From: Achromobacter piechaudii NBRC 102461
GTDB taxonomy: Bacteria; Pseudomonadota; Gammaproteobacteria; Burkholderiales; Burkholderiaceae_B
DNA: 64,000 nucleotides
NCBI RefSeq assembly: GCF_001571245.1
Contig: NZ_BCTK01000005.1
Coordinates: 310,001 to 374,000, forward strand
Direction: 5' to 3'
Shown here: one piece after another, positions 17,277-26,250 of the stretch
Numbering within the stretch: position 1 is the stretch's first letter
How the letters are laid out: each line of letters opens with the position of its first letter
Translations under genes and position numbers: made by a program
Notes under the pieces: model-generated
What the model was told of the DNA's origin: nothing
Databases searched by the model: none
What the model saw: the letters and a program-made list of their open reading frames with translations, nothing else

Positions 17277-17506
17277 ACGGCGCCCAGGTCTCGGCATTTC
17301 AAGCCAACAGCGGTATCGCGCCTTCCGCGATGGCGACCGTCCTGGTCGGCGTCGTGCTCGCGGTCCTGCTCGTGTGGGGCGTCTGGGCCATCCGAACGGC
17401 CTACGTGGGGTGGTCCGAGAGCCGCCTCAACCAGCGCCAGTTCCTCGGCGTCTGCATTCGCTTCGTCGCGATGTACCTCGTTCTGAGTTTCTTCCTTCTG
17501 TCCTGA
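17273..17506 (+). CDS. Small ICE membrane protein TIGR03758-like
   Basis: A 77-residue protein with two transmembrane helices (about 22-42 and 60-77) and the motif SRLNQRQFLGVCIRFVAMYLVL. Size, topology and place between RAQPRD and TIGR03745 match the TIGR03758 family. Probably part of the inner-membrane end of the secretion system; the precise role is unknown. Overlaps RAQPRD by 4 bp. Confidence 0.88.
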   Translation: MNGAQVSAFQANSGIAPSAMATVLVGVVLAVLLVWGVWAIRTAYVGWSESRLNQRQFLGVCIRFVAMYLVLSFFLLS

Positions 17507-17522
17507 CCTGAAAGGCCCGACC

Positions 17523-17882
17523 ATGCACAACCGCAACCTCACTTCCCGTTTTGCCCAGCGCGCCGCCGTGGCCCTGGGCGCCGCCGCGCTGCCCGCGCTG
17601 TCGTTCGCGCAAGGTCTGCCGCAATTGGAGAACCCCACGCGCGGCACCGGCAACGGCATCATGGAGACCATCCGCAACTACGGCTACGACATCATCATGC
17701 TCGTGGCCCTGCTGGTGGTGGCGTCGATGTTCATCGGCGTCTGCTACCACGCCTACGGGACCTACGCGGAGATCCACACCGGCCGCAAGACGTGGGGCCA
17801 GTTCGGCCTCACGGTCGCCATCGGCGCCGTGCTGCTCGTGATCGGCATCTGGCTGCTCACCGAAGCCACCGGCATCCTGTAA
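17523..17882 (+). CDS. ICE membrane protein TIGR03745-like (pilin-like)
   Basis: A 119-residue protein with a cleavable signal (cleavage near SFAQ) and two hydrophobic helices (about 57-80 and 95-117). Small size, a processed N-terminus and two helices are pilin-like features of VirB2/TraA proteins, but no direct evidence shows this. It belongs to the conserved small-protein series preceding the TraE/K/B equivalents. Confidence 0.86.
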   Translation: MHNRNLTSRFAQRAAVALGAAALPALSFAQGLPQLENPTRGTGNGIMETIRNYGYDIIMLVALLVVASMFIGVCYHAYGTYAEIHTGRKTWGQFGLTVAIGAVLLVIGIWLLTEATGIL

Positions 17883-17893
17883 GCGAGGCCGGT

Positions 17894-18292
17894 ATGTCCG
17901 AGCAGCAGCACGTCCGTGCGGACGGAACGGTCACCTTCCTTCCGCACCGGCTCAACCGCCATCCCGTTGTGGTGCGCGGCCTCACCGCTGACGAACTCTG
18001 GATTTGCTGCGGCCTGTCCGGCGCCGCCGGCCTGCTGGTCGGCGCGCCGCTGTCCTGGGTGTTCCGCACGATCGCGCTGGCGCCGACGTTCGTCGTCCTG
18101 GGCGTGGCGCTCGGCGTCTTCATCGGCGGCGGCATCCTGCGCCGCCTCAAGCGTGGGCGTCCCGACACCTGGCTGTATCGGCAACTGCAATGGCGCATCG
18201 CCACGCGCCATCCGCTGATGGCAGGCTGGGTCGGTGGCCATGTGCTGATCTCGCGCTCGGGCTTCTGGTCCACCCGCAGGAGCATGCGATGA
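17894..18292 (+). CDS. Conjugal transfer protein TIGR03750-like (TraL-like)
   Basis: A 132-residue protein beginning with a cytoplasmic stretch (VTFLPHRLNRHPVVVRGLTADELW), then two transmembrane segments (about 39-57 and 62-80) and a basic C-terminus. It corresponds in place and topology to TraL/VirB3 of other type IV systems. ATG 17894 was chosen because it directly follows an AGG-containing ribosome-binding region and fits the family length. Overlaps the next gene by 4 bp. Confidence 0.88.
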   Translation: MSEQQHVRADGTVTFLPHRLNRHPVVVRGLTADELWICCGLSGAAGLLVGAPLSWVFRTIALAPTFVVLGVALGVFIGGGILRRLKRGRPDTWLYRQLQWRIATRHPLMAGWVGGHVLISRSGFWSTRRSMR

Positions 18293-18981
18293 GCCGCTTC
18301 AAAAACGAGATTACCCATCTGCAGGCGCACATCAAGACCTTGCGCCTGGGCGCGGGCGCGCTGGTCGTCGTCGCCCTGGTCATGGGCGGCGGCTGGTGGA
18401 GCGCGCCGCGCGACCTGACCATCCACGTCCCGCCCGACCTGCGCTCCGGCAGTACCCGCAAGTGGTGGGAAGTGCCGCCCGAATCGGTCTATGCGTTCAC
18501 GTTCTACGTGTTCCAGACCCTCAACCGCTGGCCAACCAATGGCGAAGAAGACTACTCGCGCAACCTCCACACGCTCTCGCCGTACCTCACCCCGTCCTGC
18601 CAGGCCTTCCTGCGGGCGGACTATGACTACCGCCGCTCCACGGGCGAGCTGCGTCAGCGCGTGCGCGGCATCTACGAGATTCCCGGCCGCGGCTATGGCG
18701 ACGACCCCACGGCGCGCGTGCGCACCGTGTCCGATCGCGACTGGGTGGTGACGCTGGACATCACGGCGGACGAGTACTACGGCGCCGAGCAGGTCAAGCG
18801 CGCCCTGGTGCGCTATCCGATCAAGGTCACGCGGGTGGACGTCGATCCCGCCCGCAACCCGTTCGGCCTGGCGCTGGACTGCTACGACGGCGCGCCCCAG
18901 CGCATCAGTGCACCGGAGCCGACGCGCCCGGCGCCGAGTGGCCTGTCTCCGCAAGCGCCTCAAGGAGGAAACACCCCATGA
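18289..18981 (+). CDS. ICE protein TIGR03746-like (TraE-like)
   Basis: A 230-residue bitopic protein: short cytoplasmic N-terminus, one membrane helix (about 22-42), then a periplasmic domain with SVYAFTFYVFQTLNRWPTNG and VRGIYEIPGRGYGDD, motifs of the PFL_4703 family. It is the likely VirB8/TraE equivalent of the inner-membrane complex. The Pro-rich C-terminal tail ends in GGNTP. Overlaps both neighbours by 4 bp. Confidence 0.91.
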   Translation: MSRFKNEITHLQAHIKTLRLGAGALVVVALVMGGGWWSAPRDLTIHVPPDLRSGSTRKWWEVPPESVYAFTFYVFQTLNRWPTNGEEDYSRNLHTLSPYLTPSCQAFLRADYDYRRSTGELRQRVRGIYEIPGRGYGDDPTARVRTVSDRDWVVTLDITADEYYGAEQVKRALVRYPIKVTRVDVDPARNPFGLALDCYDGAPQRISAPEPTRPAPSGLSPQAPQGGNTP

Positions 18982-19889
18982 AGCATCCTGTATTCGCGCT
19001 GCTGGGGCTACTGGCCGTGGCCGCGGCACCCATCGCCCATGCAGTGGAGATCCTGCGCTGGGAACGCATGCCACTGGCAGTGCCGCTGAAGGTCGGTCAG
19101 GAACGCATCGTGTTCATTGACCGGAACGTGCGCGTGGGCGTGCCCGCGGGCGTGGGCGAACGCCTGCGCGTGCAGAGTGCGGGCGGCGCGGTGTACCTGC
19201 GCGCCAGCGAGCCGATCGAGCCCACGCGGTTGCAACTGCAGGACGCCGACACGGGCGCGCTGATCCTGCTGGACATCGCAGCCGAACCACCCAAGGACGG
19301 GGAAGCCGAGCTGGAGCCGGTGCGCATCGTCGAGGGTGACAGCGCACCGGGACGCTATGGCGAGCAGGCCGACAGTGCCGAGGCCCCGGCACGCGCCCAG
19401 GGCCAGGCAGGTGCGCGGACCGCGCGGCGCGAAACCCCGGTCCCTGTCGTCCTGACGCGCTTCGCCGCGCAGCACCTCTACGCGCCGTTGCGCACCGTGG
19501 AGCCGCTGCCGGGCGTCATGCGGGTCAACCTGCCCCGCGACCTCGACCTGGACACACTGATGCCAACGCTGCCCGTGCGCGCGGTCGCGCTCGCGTCGTG
19601 GCGGCTGGAGGACCAGTGGGTCACTGCCGTGCGCCTGACCAACGGCAGCGGCGGCTGGATCACGCTCGACCCGCGCGTGCTGCAAGGCGATTTCCTCACC
19701 GCCACCTTCCAGCACGAGGCGCTGGGCCCGCGCGGCACGCCCGAGGACACGACCGTCCTGTACCTGGTCACGCGCGGCCGCGGCCTCGCGCAGTCGCTGC
19801 TGCCGGCGATTCACCGCTTCGACCCTGCCGTGCATCTGCCGCAGCCGGACGGCGACGAGAACGCCAAGAAGGCCCGCCATGCGCAGTAA
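18978..19889 (+). CDS. ICE protein TIGR03749-like (TraK-like)
   Basis: A 303-residue exported protein (signal peptide to about HAVEIL), beginning with ILRWERMPLAVPLKVGQERIVF, typical of the PFL_4704 family. Mostly beta-rich. The likely equivalent of TraK/VirB9, a periplasmic part of the core complex. It overlaps the next gene by 11 bp, whose membrane anchor then starts. Confidence 0.9.
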   Translation: MKHPVFALLGLLAVAAAPIAHAVEILRWERMPLAVPLKVGQERIVFIDRNVRVGVPAGVGERLRVQSAGGAVYLRASEPIEPTRLQLQDADTGALILLDIAAEPPKDGEAELEPVRIVEGDSAPGRYGEQADSAEAPARAQGQAGARTARRETPVPVVLTRFAAQHLYAPLRTVEPLPGVMRVNLPRDLDLDTLMPTLPVRAVALASWRLEDQWVTAVRLTNGSGGWITLDPRVLQGDFLTATFQHEALGPRGTPEDTTVLYLVTRGRGLAQSLLPAIHRFDPAVHLPQPDGDENAKKARHAQ

Positions 19890-21297
19890 CGGCCTACTCA
19901 AGTGGCTGATGATCCCTGTCGCCATCCTGGTGCTGTTCGTCGGTATCCGGCTGTTCTCGGGTGGAGGCAGCACGGCGCCACCCGCGGCGGACAACGGCGC
20001 CCAGCTCACGCCCGATGAAATGAAGGCGCTGGGCATCGAGGGCGATACCCCGCGCGACACCGTGGCAACGCTGGTTGCGCAGGTCAAGCAGTTGCGCACC
20101 GAACTTCAGACCGCGCTCTCGGACAACAAGTCGCAGCGTGAAGAGAACCAGCGACTGCGCCAGCGCGAGAACTCCATCGACCAGCGCATCAACTCGGCGC
20201 TCGAATCCGAGCGGTCCAACCTGCGCCGCGACCAAGAGCAGGCGGCCAGCGCGCGCCAGCAAACCGAAGGGCTGCTCGCCGACCTGCAGCGGCGTCTGGA
20301 CAGCATCGGCGGGCGCGGCGGCGGCCATGCGGACCTGCCCGTGGGCCTGGGGCTGCAGGGCGGCGACGAGGCAGGCATGGAGGGCGGCGTGCGGTGGGTC
20401 GAGCCGGACGACGCAAAGCCCGCCGAGGGGCGCAACGGGGGGCGTGGCGCGAGCGGCGGCATGAGCTTCCCCACGAGCTTCGGCCCGGCGCAGAGCACGC
20501 TCGAAACCACCGCGGAAACCGTGGCCAACGCGGGCGCCCGCGCCGCCGGGGGCAAGAGTGCCAAGCCGGTCTATACCGTGCCGACCAACTCCACGCTCAT
20601 GGGTTCGGTCGCCATGACCGCGCTGATCGGCCGCGTGCCGATCGACGGCACGGTCAACGATCCCTATCCGTTCAAAGTTCTGGTCGGGCCGGACAACCTG
20701 ACCGCCAATGGCATCGACATTCCCGACGTGGCCGGCGCCGTGTTCAGCGGCACCGCCTCGGGCGACTGGACGCTCTCGTGCGTGCGCGGTCAGGTGCGCA
20801 GCATCACGTTCGTCTTCAACGACGGCACGATTCGCACAATCCCCGAAGACCGCGAGGGCAACCAGCAGAACAACCAACAGCGCGACGGCTTGGGCTGGAT
20901 CAGCGATCCCCACGGCATTCCTTGCGTCAGCGGCGAGCGGCGCAGCAACGCCCAGCAATACCTCGGCTCGCAGGCCCTGATCACCGCGGCCGGTGCCGGT
21001 GTGGCCTCGCTCATCGAGAGTGACAGCGGCCGCATGTCCTATGTCGGCTCGGACGGCTCCATCGGCACCGTGGGCATCACCGGCCAGGAAGCGGTCGGCC
21101 AGATTCTCGCGGGCGGTGTCCGGGACATGTCGGCCTGGGTCAACAAGCTCTACGGCCAAGCCTTCGCCGCCGTCTATGTCCAACCCGGCGCCAAGGTTGC
21201 CGTCCACCTCGAAAAGCCGCTCGCCATCGACTTCGATCCCGAAGGCCGCAAGGTCGATCACCGCGCAGGAGAAAGCCATGCACTCGAACTTGACTAA
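19879..21297 (+). CDS. ICE protein TIGR03752-like (TraB/VirB10-like)
   Basis: A 472-residue protein: N-terminal transmembrane helix (about 6-26), a coiled coil (about 55-145, many Gln/Arg/Glu), a Gly/Pro-rich linker, and a C-terminal beta-barrel domain (about 230-465) with KPVYTVPTNSTLMGSVAMTALIGRVP. This layout is that of VirB10/TraB, which spans from inner to outer membrane and opens the core channel. The next gene starts inside its 3' end (20-bp overlap). Confidence 0.93.
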   Translation: MRSNGLLKWLMIPVAILVLFVGIRLFSGGGSTAPPAADNGAQLTPDEMKALGIEGDTPRDTVATLVAQVKQLRTELQTALSDNKSQREENQRLRQRENSIDQRINSALESERSNLRRDQEQAASARQQTEGLLADLQRRLDSIGGRGGGHADLPVGLGLQGGDEAGMEGGVRWVEPDDAKPAEGRNGGRGASGGMSFPTSFGPAQSTLETTAETVANAGARAAGGKSAKPVYTVPTNSTLMGSVAMTALIGRVPIDGTVNDPYPFKVLVGPDNLTANGIDIPDVAGAVFSGTASGDWTLSCVRGQVRSITFVFNDGTIRTIPEDREGNQQNNQQRDGLGWISDPHGIPCVSGERRSNAQQYLGSQALITAAGAGVASLIESDSGRMSYVGSDGSIGTVGITGQEAVGQILAGGVRDMSAWVNKLYGQAFAAVYVQPGAKVAVHLEKPLAIDFDPEGRKVDHRAGESHALELD

Positions 21298-21733
21298 CCT
21301 GGCCCGTGGCCTGGCACTGGCCCTCGCCGTCGCGGTGCTTGGCGGCTGCGCCACCAGCAAGGAAAAGCTGCTGACCCACGGTGACCGCACGATGATGGAC
21401 ATCTGGCAGCAGGAAGCCGGCGACGGCGGTGGCGGTGGCGCAGCCGGGCGGAACGCCGGCCGCCAGCTGCTCGATGCGCGCCAGAGCCTGCGTCGGCCCC
21501 TGACCGACGCCGACGTGCAGGCCGCACCTGTTGAGCAGATGCGCTACACGCGCACCGCGCGCAATGAGGTCCACCGCCAGTTCCAGCGTCTGCCCAATCC
21601 CGATCTCGTGATGTACGTGTACCCGCACCTGGCCGGCACCGACCCCGTTCCCGTGCCGGGCTACACGACGGTTTTCCCCTTGTACCAGCGCGTGCAGTAC
21701 GCGATGCCTGGCGAGAGGACGGAGGACTACTGA
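21278..21733 (+). CDS. Conjugal transfer lipoprotein TIGR03751-like (TraV-like)
   Basis: A 151-residue lipoprotein: signal peptide with lipobox LGGCATSK (Cys24), a Gly-rich stretch and a conserved LPNPDLVMYVYPHLAGTDPVPVPGYTTVFPLY segment. It is the likely VirB7/TraV equivalent, anchoring the core complex in the outer membrane. ATG 21278 is inside the preceding gene; the longer frame upstream is shadow. Its stop overlaps the start of the next gene by 1 bp. Confidence 0.91.
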   Translation: MHSNLTNLARGLALALAVAVLGGCATSKEKLLTHGDRTMMDIWQQEAGDGGGGGAAGRNAGRQLLDARQSLRRPLTDADVQAAPVEQMRYTRTARNEVHRQFQRLPNPDLVMYVYPHLAGTDPVPVPGYTTVFPLYQRVQYAMPGERTEDY

Positions 21734-24624
21734 TGCGGTGGAAACTTCCATGGCCGAAGCTGGCTGCCGTCAGCGCCGAAGACACCGCCGCCGACGAGCA
21801 GCCGGACGGCTGGCAGCGCCACGTCGAGGCCTTGCAGCAAGCCGGCATCCCCGAACCCGGCGCCGCGGTCCAGGGCCGCAAGCCGGCGACCGTGGCCGAC
21901 GAGCAGGCGCTGTACGACGTCGCACCGTCCTTCGTGGAACTGCTGCCCTGGGTGGAGTTCTTGCCCGAGTCGAAATCGATGCTCCTGGAGGACGGCCAAT
22001 CGGTGGCCGCCTTCTACGAGCTGGTGCCGCTGGGCACCGAAGGCCGGGAACCCGGCTGGCTCGCGCATGCCCGCGACGCCCTGGAAAACGCGCTTCAGGA
22101 CAGCTTCGATGAACTGGACGAGAACCCGTGGGTGCTCCAGCTCTATGCCCAGGACGAACCGAGCTTCGACCAGTACATGCAGACCTTGCGCGATTACGTG
22201 CAGCCACGTGCGCGCGGCTCGGCGTTCACCGAGTTCTACCTGCGCTTCTTCGGCCACCACCTGCGCGCTGTGGCCAAGCCCGGCGGCCTGTTCGAGGACA
22301 CGGTGGTCACGCGGCTGCGCTGGCGCGGCCAGACGCGGCGCGTGCGCATGGTGGTGTACCGCCGCGCGAGCGGACAGGGACAGGCAAACCGCCGCGGCCA
22401 GACACCCGAGCAGATGCTGGGCATCGTCTGCGACCGCCTGTGCGGCGGCCTGGCGAACGCCGGCATCCAGGCCCGGCGCATGGTCGCGGCCGACGTCCAC
22501 GACTGGCTGCTGCGGTGGTTCAACCCGCGCCCCACGCTGCTCGGGCCTGGGGTGGAGGACCGGGAGCGCTTCTACGCGTTGGCGCGCTATCCGGACAGTA
22601 CCGAGGAAAGCGAGGCCGGCGAGATCGAGCTGGCGAGCGGGCGGGATTTCAGCCAGCGGCTGTTCTTTGGGCAGCCGCGCTCGGACGTGGCGCAAGGGGC
22701 CTGGTACTTCGACGGCATGCCGCACCGCGTGCTGATCACCGACCGGCTGCGCATGCCGCCCGGCACCGGGCACCTGACCGGCGAGACCCGCAAGGGGGAC
22801 GCGATCAACACGCTGTTCGACCAGATGCCCGAGGACACCTTGATGTGTCTCACCATGGTGGCCACGCCGCAGGACGTCCTCGAATCGGACCTCAACCATC
22901 TGGCGAAGAAAGCTGTGGGCGAGACGCTGGCGTCGGAGCAGACGCTCAAGGACGTGCATGAAGCCCGCTCCCTGATCGGCAGCGCGCACAAGCTCTACCG
23001 GGGCACTCTGGCGTTCTACCTACGCGGGCGCGACGAGGCGGAACTGGATCGGCGCGGCCTGGACCTCGCGAACGTGATGCTCAACGCCGGCCTGCAGCCG
23101 GTGCGCGAGGACGACGAGGTGGCGCCGCTCAACAGCTACCTGCGCTGGCTGCCGTGCTGCTACAACCCCGGCAAGGACCGGCGCCGGTGGTACACGCAAC
23201 TGATGTTCGCCCAGCACGCGGCGAACCTGTCGCCAGTATGGGGCCGCGCCCAGGGCACGGGGCATCCCGGCATCACGATGTTCAATCGCGGCGGCGGCCC
23301 GATTACGTTCGACCCCTTGAACAGGTTGGATCGGCAGATGAATGCCCATCTGTTTCTATTTGGCCCCACCGGCTCGGGGAAGTCCGCCACGCTCAACAAC
23401 CTGCTGAACCAGGTGACGGCCATCTACCGGCCGCGGCTTTTCATCGTGGAAGCCGGCAACAGCTTCGGCCTGTTCAGCGACTTCGCCAGGCGCCTGGGCC
23501 TGACCGTGAACCGGGTCAAGCTGGCCCCCGGATCGGGCATCAGCCTGGCGCCGTTCGCCGACGCACGCCGGCTGATCGAAACGCCCAGCGACGTACAGAC
23601 GCTCGATGCCGACGCGCTGGACGAAGACCTGCCCCCCGATGCCTCGGCCATGGAAGCGGACGAGCAGCGCGACGTGCTGGGCGAACTGGAGATCACAGCG
23701 CGGCTGATGATCACGGGCGGCGAAGACAAGGAAGAAGCGCGGATGACGCGGGCCGACCGCTCGCTGATCCGCCAGTGCATCCTCGACGCCGCCGAACATT
23801 GCGTGGCCGAAAAGCGCACCGTGCTCACGCGCGACGTGCGCAACGCGCTGCGCGCCCGTGGCCAGGACCCGACGCTGCCCGAGATGCGGCGCGTGCGGCT
23901 GCTGGAGATGGCGGACGCGATGGACATGTTCTGCCAAGGCACGGACGGCGAGATGTTCGACCGTGACGGCACGCCGTGGCCCGAGGCCGACATCACGCTG
24001 GTCGATCTGGCGACCTATGCCCGCGAGGGCTACAACGCGCAGCTCTCCATCGCCTACATCAGCCTGATCAGCACGGTGAACAACATCGCCGAGCGCGACC
24101 AGTACCTGGGCCGGCCGATCGTCAACGTGACCGACGAAGGTCACATCATCACCAAGAACCCGCTGCTCGCGCCCTATGTCGTGAAAATTACAAAAATGTG
24201 GCGCAAGTTGGGCGCCTGGTTCTGGCTGGCGACGCAAAACATCGACGATCTGCCGCGCGCCGCAGAGCCCATGCTCAACATGATCGAGTGGTGGGTGTGC
24301 CTGTCGATGCCGCCGGACGAAGTGGAGAAGATCGCCAGGTTCCGCGAACTCTCGCCGGCGCAGAAGGCGCTGATGCTCTCCGCACGCAAGGAAGCGGGCA
24401 AGTTCACCGAGGGCGTCATCCTCTCCAAGAGCATGGAAGTGCTGTTCCGCGCCGTGCCGCCAAGTCTCTACCTCGCGCTCGCGCAAACCGAGCCCGAGGA
24501 GAAGGCAGAACGCTACCAGCTCATGCAGCAGCACGGCGTCAGCGAGCTGGATGCCGCCTTCAAGGTGGCTGAGAAGATCGACCGGGCACGTGGCATCGAG
24601 TCGCCGACCCTGGACCTGCCCTGA
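21733..24624 (+). CDS. Conjugative transfer ATPase TIGR03744-like (TraC/VirB4-like)
   Basis: A 963-residue cytoplasmic ATPase of the VirB4/TraC family. Walker A FGPTGSGKSATLN (about residue 540), FIVEAGNSFGLF next to it, and a Walker B region VNVTDEGHIITKNPL. It energises assembly of the pilus and channel. Length is normal for the PFL_4706 family, with no frameshift or missing motif. It begins with a 1-bp TGATG overlap. Confidence 0.95.
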   Translation: MRWKLPWPKLAAVSAEDTAADEQPDGWQRHVEALQQAGIPEPGAAVQGRKPATVADEQALYDVAPSFVELLPWVEFLPESKSMLLEDGQSVAAFYELVPLGTEGREPGWLAHARDALENALQDSFDELDENPWVLQLYAQDEPSFDQYMQTLRDYVQPRARGSAFTEFYLRFFGHHLRAVAKPGGLFEDTVVTRLRWRGQTRRVRMVVYRRASGQGQANRRGQTPEQMLGIVCDRLCGGLANAGIQARRMVAADVHDWLLRWFNPRPTLLGPGVEDRERFYALARYPDSTEESEAGEIELASGRDFSQRLFFGQPRSDVAQGAWYFDGMPHRVLITDRLRMPPGTGHLTGETRKGDAINTLFDQMPEDTLMCLTMVATPQDVLESDLNHLAKKAVGETLASEQTLKDVHEARSLIGSAHKLYRGTLAFYLRGRDEAELDRRGLDLANVMLNAGLQPVREDDEVAPLNSYLRWLPCCYNPGKDRRRWYTQLMFAQHAANLSPVWGRAQGTGHPGITMFNRGGGPITFDPLNRLDRQMNAHLFLFGPTGSGKSATLNNLLNQVTAIYRPRLFIVEAGNSFGLFSDFARRLGLTVNRVKLAPGSGISLAPFADARRLIETPSDVQTLDADALDEDLPPDASAMEADEQRDVLGELEITARLMITGGEDKEEARMTRADRSLIRQCILDAAEHCVAEKRTVLTRDVRNALRARGQDPTLPEMRRVRLLEMADAMDMFCQGTDGEMFDRDGTPWPEADITLVDLATYAREGYNAQLSIAYISLISTVNNIAERDQYLGRPIVNVTDEGHIITKNPLLAPYVVKITKMWRKLGAWFWLATQNIDDLPRAAEPMLNMIEWWVCLSMPPDEVEKIARFRELSPAQKALMLSARKEAGKFTEGVILSKSMEVLFRAVPPSLYLALAQTEPEEKAERYQLMQQHGVSELDAAFKVAEKIDRARGIESPTLDLP

Positions 24625-24648
24625 ATCTGCCGTACACCGGAGAACGCC

Positions 24649-25416
24649 ATGGAACAGAAACGCCCATCCATTCCGATGCAGGTACAGGCGTTCCGCCGTC
24701 GGCGCTGGAGGCTCAGCTGGCCCTGGGTGTTGGCCGCCGTGCTGGTAGCGCTGCTGCTGATCTGGCTCGTGTCCCGCTATTCTGGCAAGTCCACTCCCCA
24801 GACTTCAACGCCGGTCAGCGTGACGCAGGTGGCCGGGCCTCCGTGGCAGATGGGAAATCCGGAAGGGCGTTTCACGCTGACGCTCTACGCGGACCTCGAA
24901 TGCCCGTTCTGCCGATCCTATTTCCCAGTGCTCAAGCGTTGGGTGGCCGGCAACGCGGACGTGGCCTTGCAATGGCACCACCTCCCGTTGGCCGCGCATG
25001 AGCCGGCCGCGTCTGCCGAAGCGAGCCTGGCGGAGTGCGCCGGCGAATCTGGCGGCCATGCCGCCTTCTGGCAGGCTGTCGAGTGGGTCTATGCCCACAC
25101 GCGCAGCGACGGCCAGGGCTTGCCCGAGGACCTGCGGTACCCCGACCTTACGCCAGCCATCGAGCAGTGTCTGGCGAGCGAACGGCCCGAGGCGCCGATC
25201 CGCACCCAGACGGCGGAAGCCACGAGCAGCGGCGTGACCGCCACGCCGTCGCTGCGGCTGCACGATCGCGAAACCGGCAAGGCGATCCTACTGCAGGGTC
25301 CGATCGAGGGCGATGCCTTGCTGTCGGCCATGGACATGCTCGCGGCCGGCGATCCCGCCGCCACACCTACTACATCGGAAATGCCTGCCGACGTCGTCGG
25401 CGACATGCCCAGGTAG
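24649..25416 (+). CDS. DsbA/DsbC-like thioredoxin-fold protein, membrane anchored
   Basis: A 255-residue protein with an N-terminal anchor helix (about 24-44) and a periplasmic DsbA-type domain: ADLECPFCRSYFPVL (CPFC active site), and TATPSLRLHD containing the cis-Pro loop. It probably forms or reshuffles disulfide bonds in exported transfer proteins such as the Cys-rich TraU-like protein downstream. It follows the TraC-like ATPase by 24 bp. Confidence 0.9.
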   Translation: MEQKRPSIPMQVQAFRRRRWRLSWPWVLAAVLVALLLIWLVSRYSGKSTPQTSTPVSVTQVAGPPWQMGNPEGRFTLTLYADLECPFCRSYFPVLKRWVAGNADVALQWHHLPLAAHEPAASAEASLAECAGESGGHAAFWQAVEWVYAHTRSDGQGLPEDLRYPDLTPAIEQCLASERPEAPIRTQTAEATSSGVTATPSLRLHDRETGKAILLQGPIEGDALLSAMDMLAAGDPAATPTTSEMPADVVGDMPR

Positions 25417-25491
25417 CCCCGGTCTTCAAGGCTACGGCGCAGTCCACTGCGCTGACCGAAACCCGTTCGCCTCGCATCCTGGCCGCGAACG

Positions 25492-25585
25492 ATCACCGCT
25501 GCCGCGGTGATGGATGCACCTTGTTCGTTCCCCAGGAGGGCTTGCCCTCCCAGGGCGCGCGCCCTCCGATCTCACCGTCTGGAGG
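25492..25585 (+). promoter_or_regulatory. Structured leader before radC with alternative pairings around the SD
   Basis: Three dyads lie in the 175-bp gap before radC: ATCACCGC/GCGGTGAT (25492-25511), GGAGGGC/GCCCTCC (25535-25550, 2-base loop) and the palindrome GGGCGCGCGCCC (25553-25564). A second GCCCTCC copy (25561-25567) could pair with the same GGAGGGC. The radC Shine-Dalgarno GGAGG (25581-25585) is itself complementary to the CCTCC in both copies. The arrangement could expose or hide the ribosome-binding site. Function is inferred. Confidence 0.45.
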
Positions 25586-25591
25586 TTCGCC

Positions 25592-26086
25592 ATGTCTTTC
25601 GTCGTCAATGACTCCTGCCTGGAGTCGCTTTCCGCCATCGCTGCCCAACACGAGGACTGGATCATCCAGCAAGCCATTGCACTGCTGGAGAAGCGGGTTT
25701 TCAAAGCGGGTGCGAAACTCCTCGACCCCACGGCCGTGCGCGACTACCTGCGCGTGAAGCTGGTCGCCGAGCCCAATGAGATATTCGCCGCTGTGTTCCT
25801 GGACAGCATGCACCAGGTGCTGGCCTACGAGCCGTTGTTCAGGGGCACGATCAACTCGACTTCGGTCTATCCGCGTGTCGTCGTGCAGCGTGTGCTGGAG
25901 TTGAAGGCCGCCGCGGTGGTCTTCGCGCACCAGCACCCCTCGGGCATTTCCGAGCCGTCGAGCGCGGATCGCATGCTGACCCAGCAACTGCAGGCCGCGC
26001 TGGCGCTCATCGATGTGCGGGTACTGGACCACATCATCGTCGGCCAGGGTGCCCCGTTCTCCTTTGCGGAGTCCGGCCTGCTGTAA
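25592..26086 (+). CDS. radC: RadC-family JAB/MPN-domain protein
   Basis: A 164-residue RadC-like protein with the metalloprotease-type motif AHQHPSGISEPSSAD (H-x-H-P-x6-S-x2-D) and the preceding EPLFRGTINSTSVYPR segment. RadC-like genes are common on genomic islands and plasmids; the name is historical and a repair role is doubtful. ATG 25592 has an ideal GGAGG 6 bases upstream. It lies inside the transfer block, behind a structured leader and before a strong terminator, so it is probably its own unit. Confidence 0.92.
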   Translation: MSFVVNDSCLESLSAIAAQHEDWIIQQAIALLEKRVFKAGAKLLDPTAVRDYLRVKLVAEPNEIFAAVFLDSMHQVLAYEPLFRGTINSTSVYPRVVVQRVLELKAAAVVFAHQHPSGISEPSSADRMLTQQLQAALALIDVRVLDHIIVGQGAPFSFAESGLL

Positions 26087-26111
26087 GGGTTGCACTGCTT
26101 CGTTGATCAGC

Positions 26112-26137
26112 GCGGAGGCTTCGGCCTCCGCTTTTTT
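26112..26137 (+). terminator. Intrinsic terminator after radC
   Basis: GCGGAGGC (26112-26119), TTCG tetraloop, GCCTCCGC (26124-26131), then six T residues. Perfect 8-bp GC stem. It ends the radC unit and probably attenuates read-through from the TraC/Dsb genes into the TIGR03757 operon, which would then need its own promoter in 26138-26250. Confidence 0.92.
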
Positions 26138-26250
26138 CTTTGCGGCGACGCAAGCAGGTATGCGGGGTGGCCGCGATGCGCATTGTTTGTTGGGGCCGCC
26201 TGGGGTTCGGCGTTTGACTATGGCCCTGATCAACTTCCGGGGCACATGAC

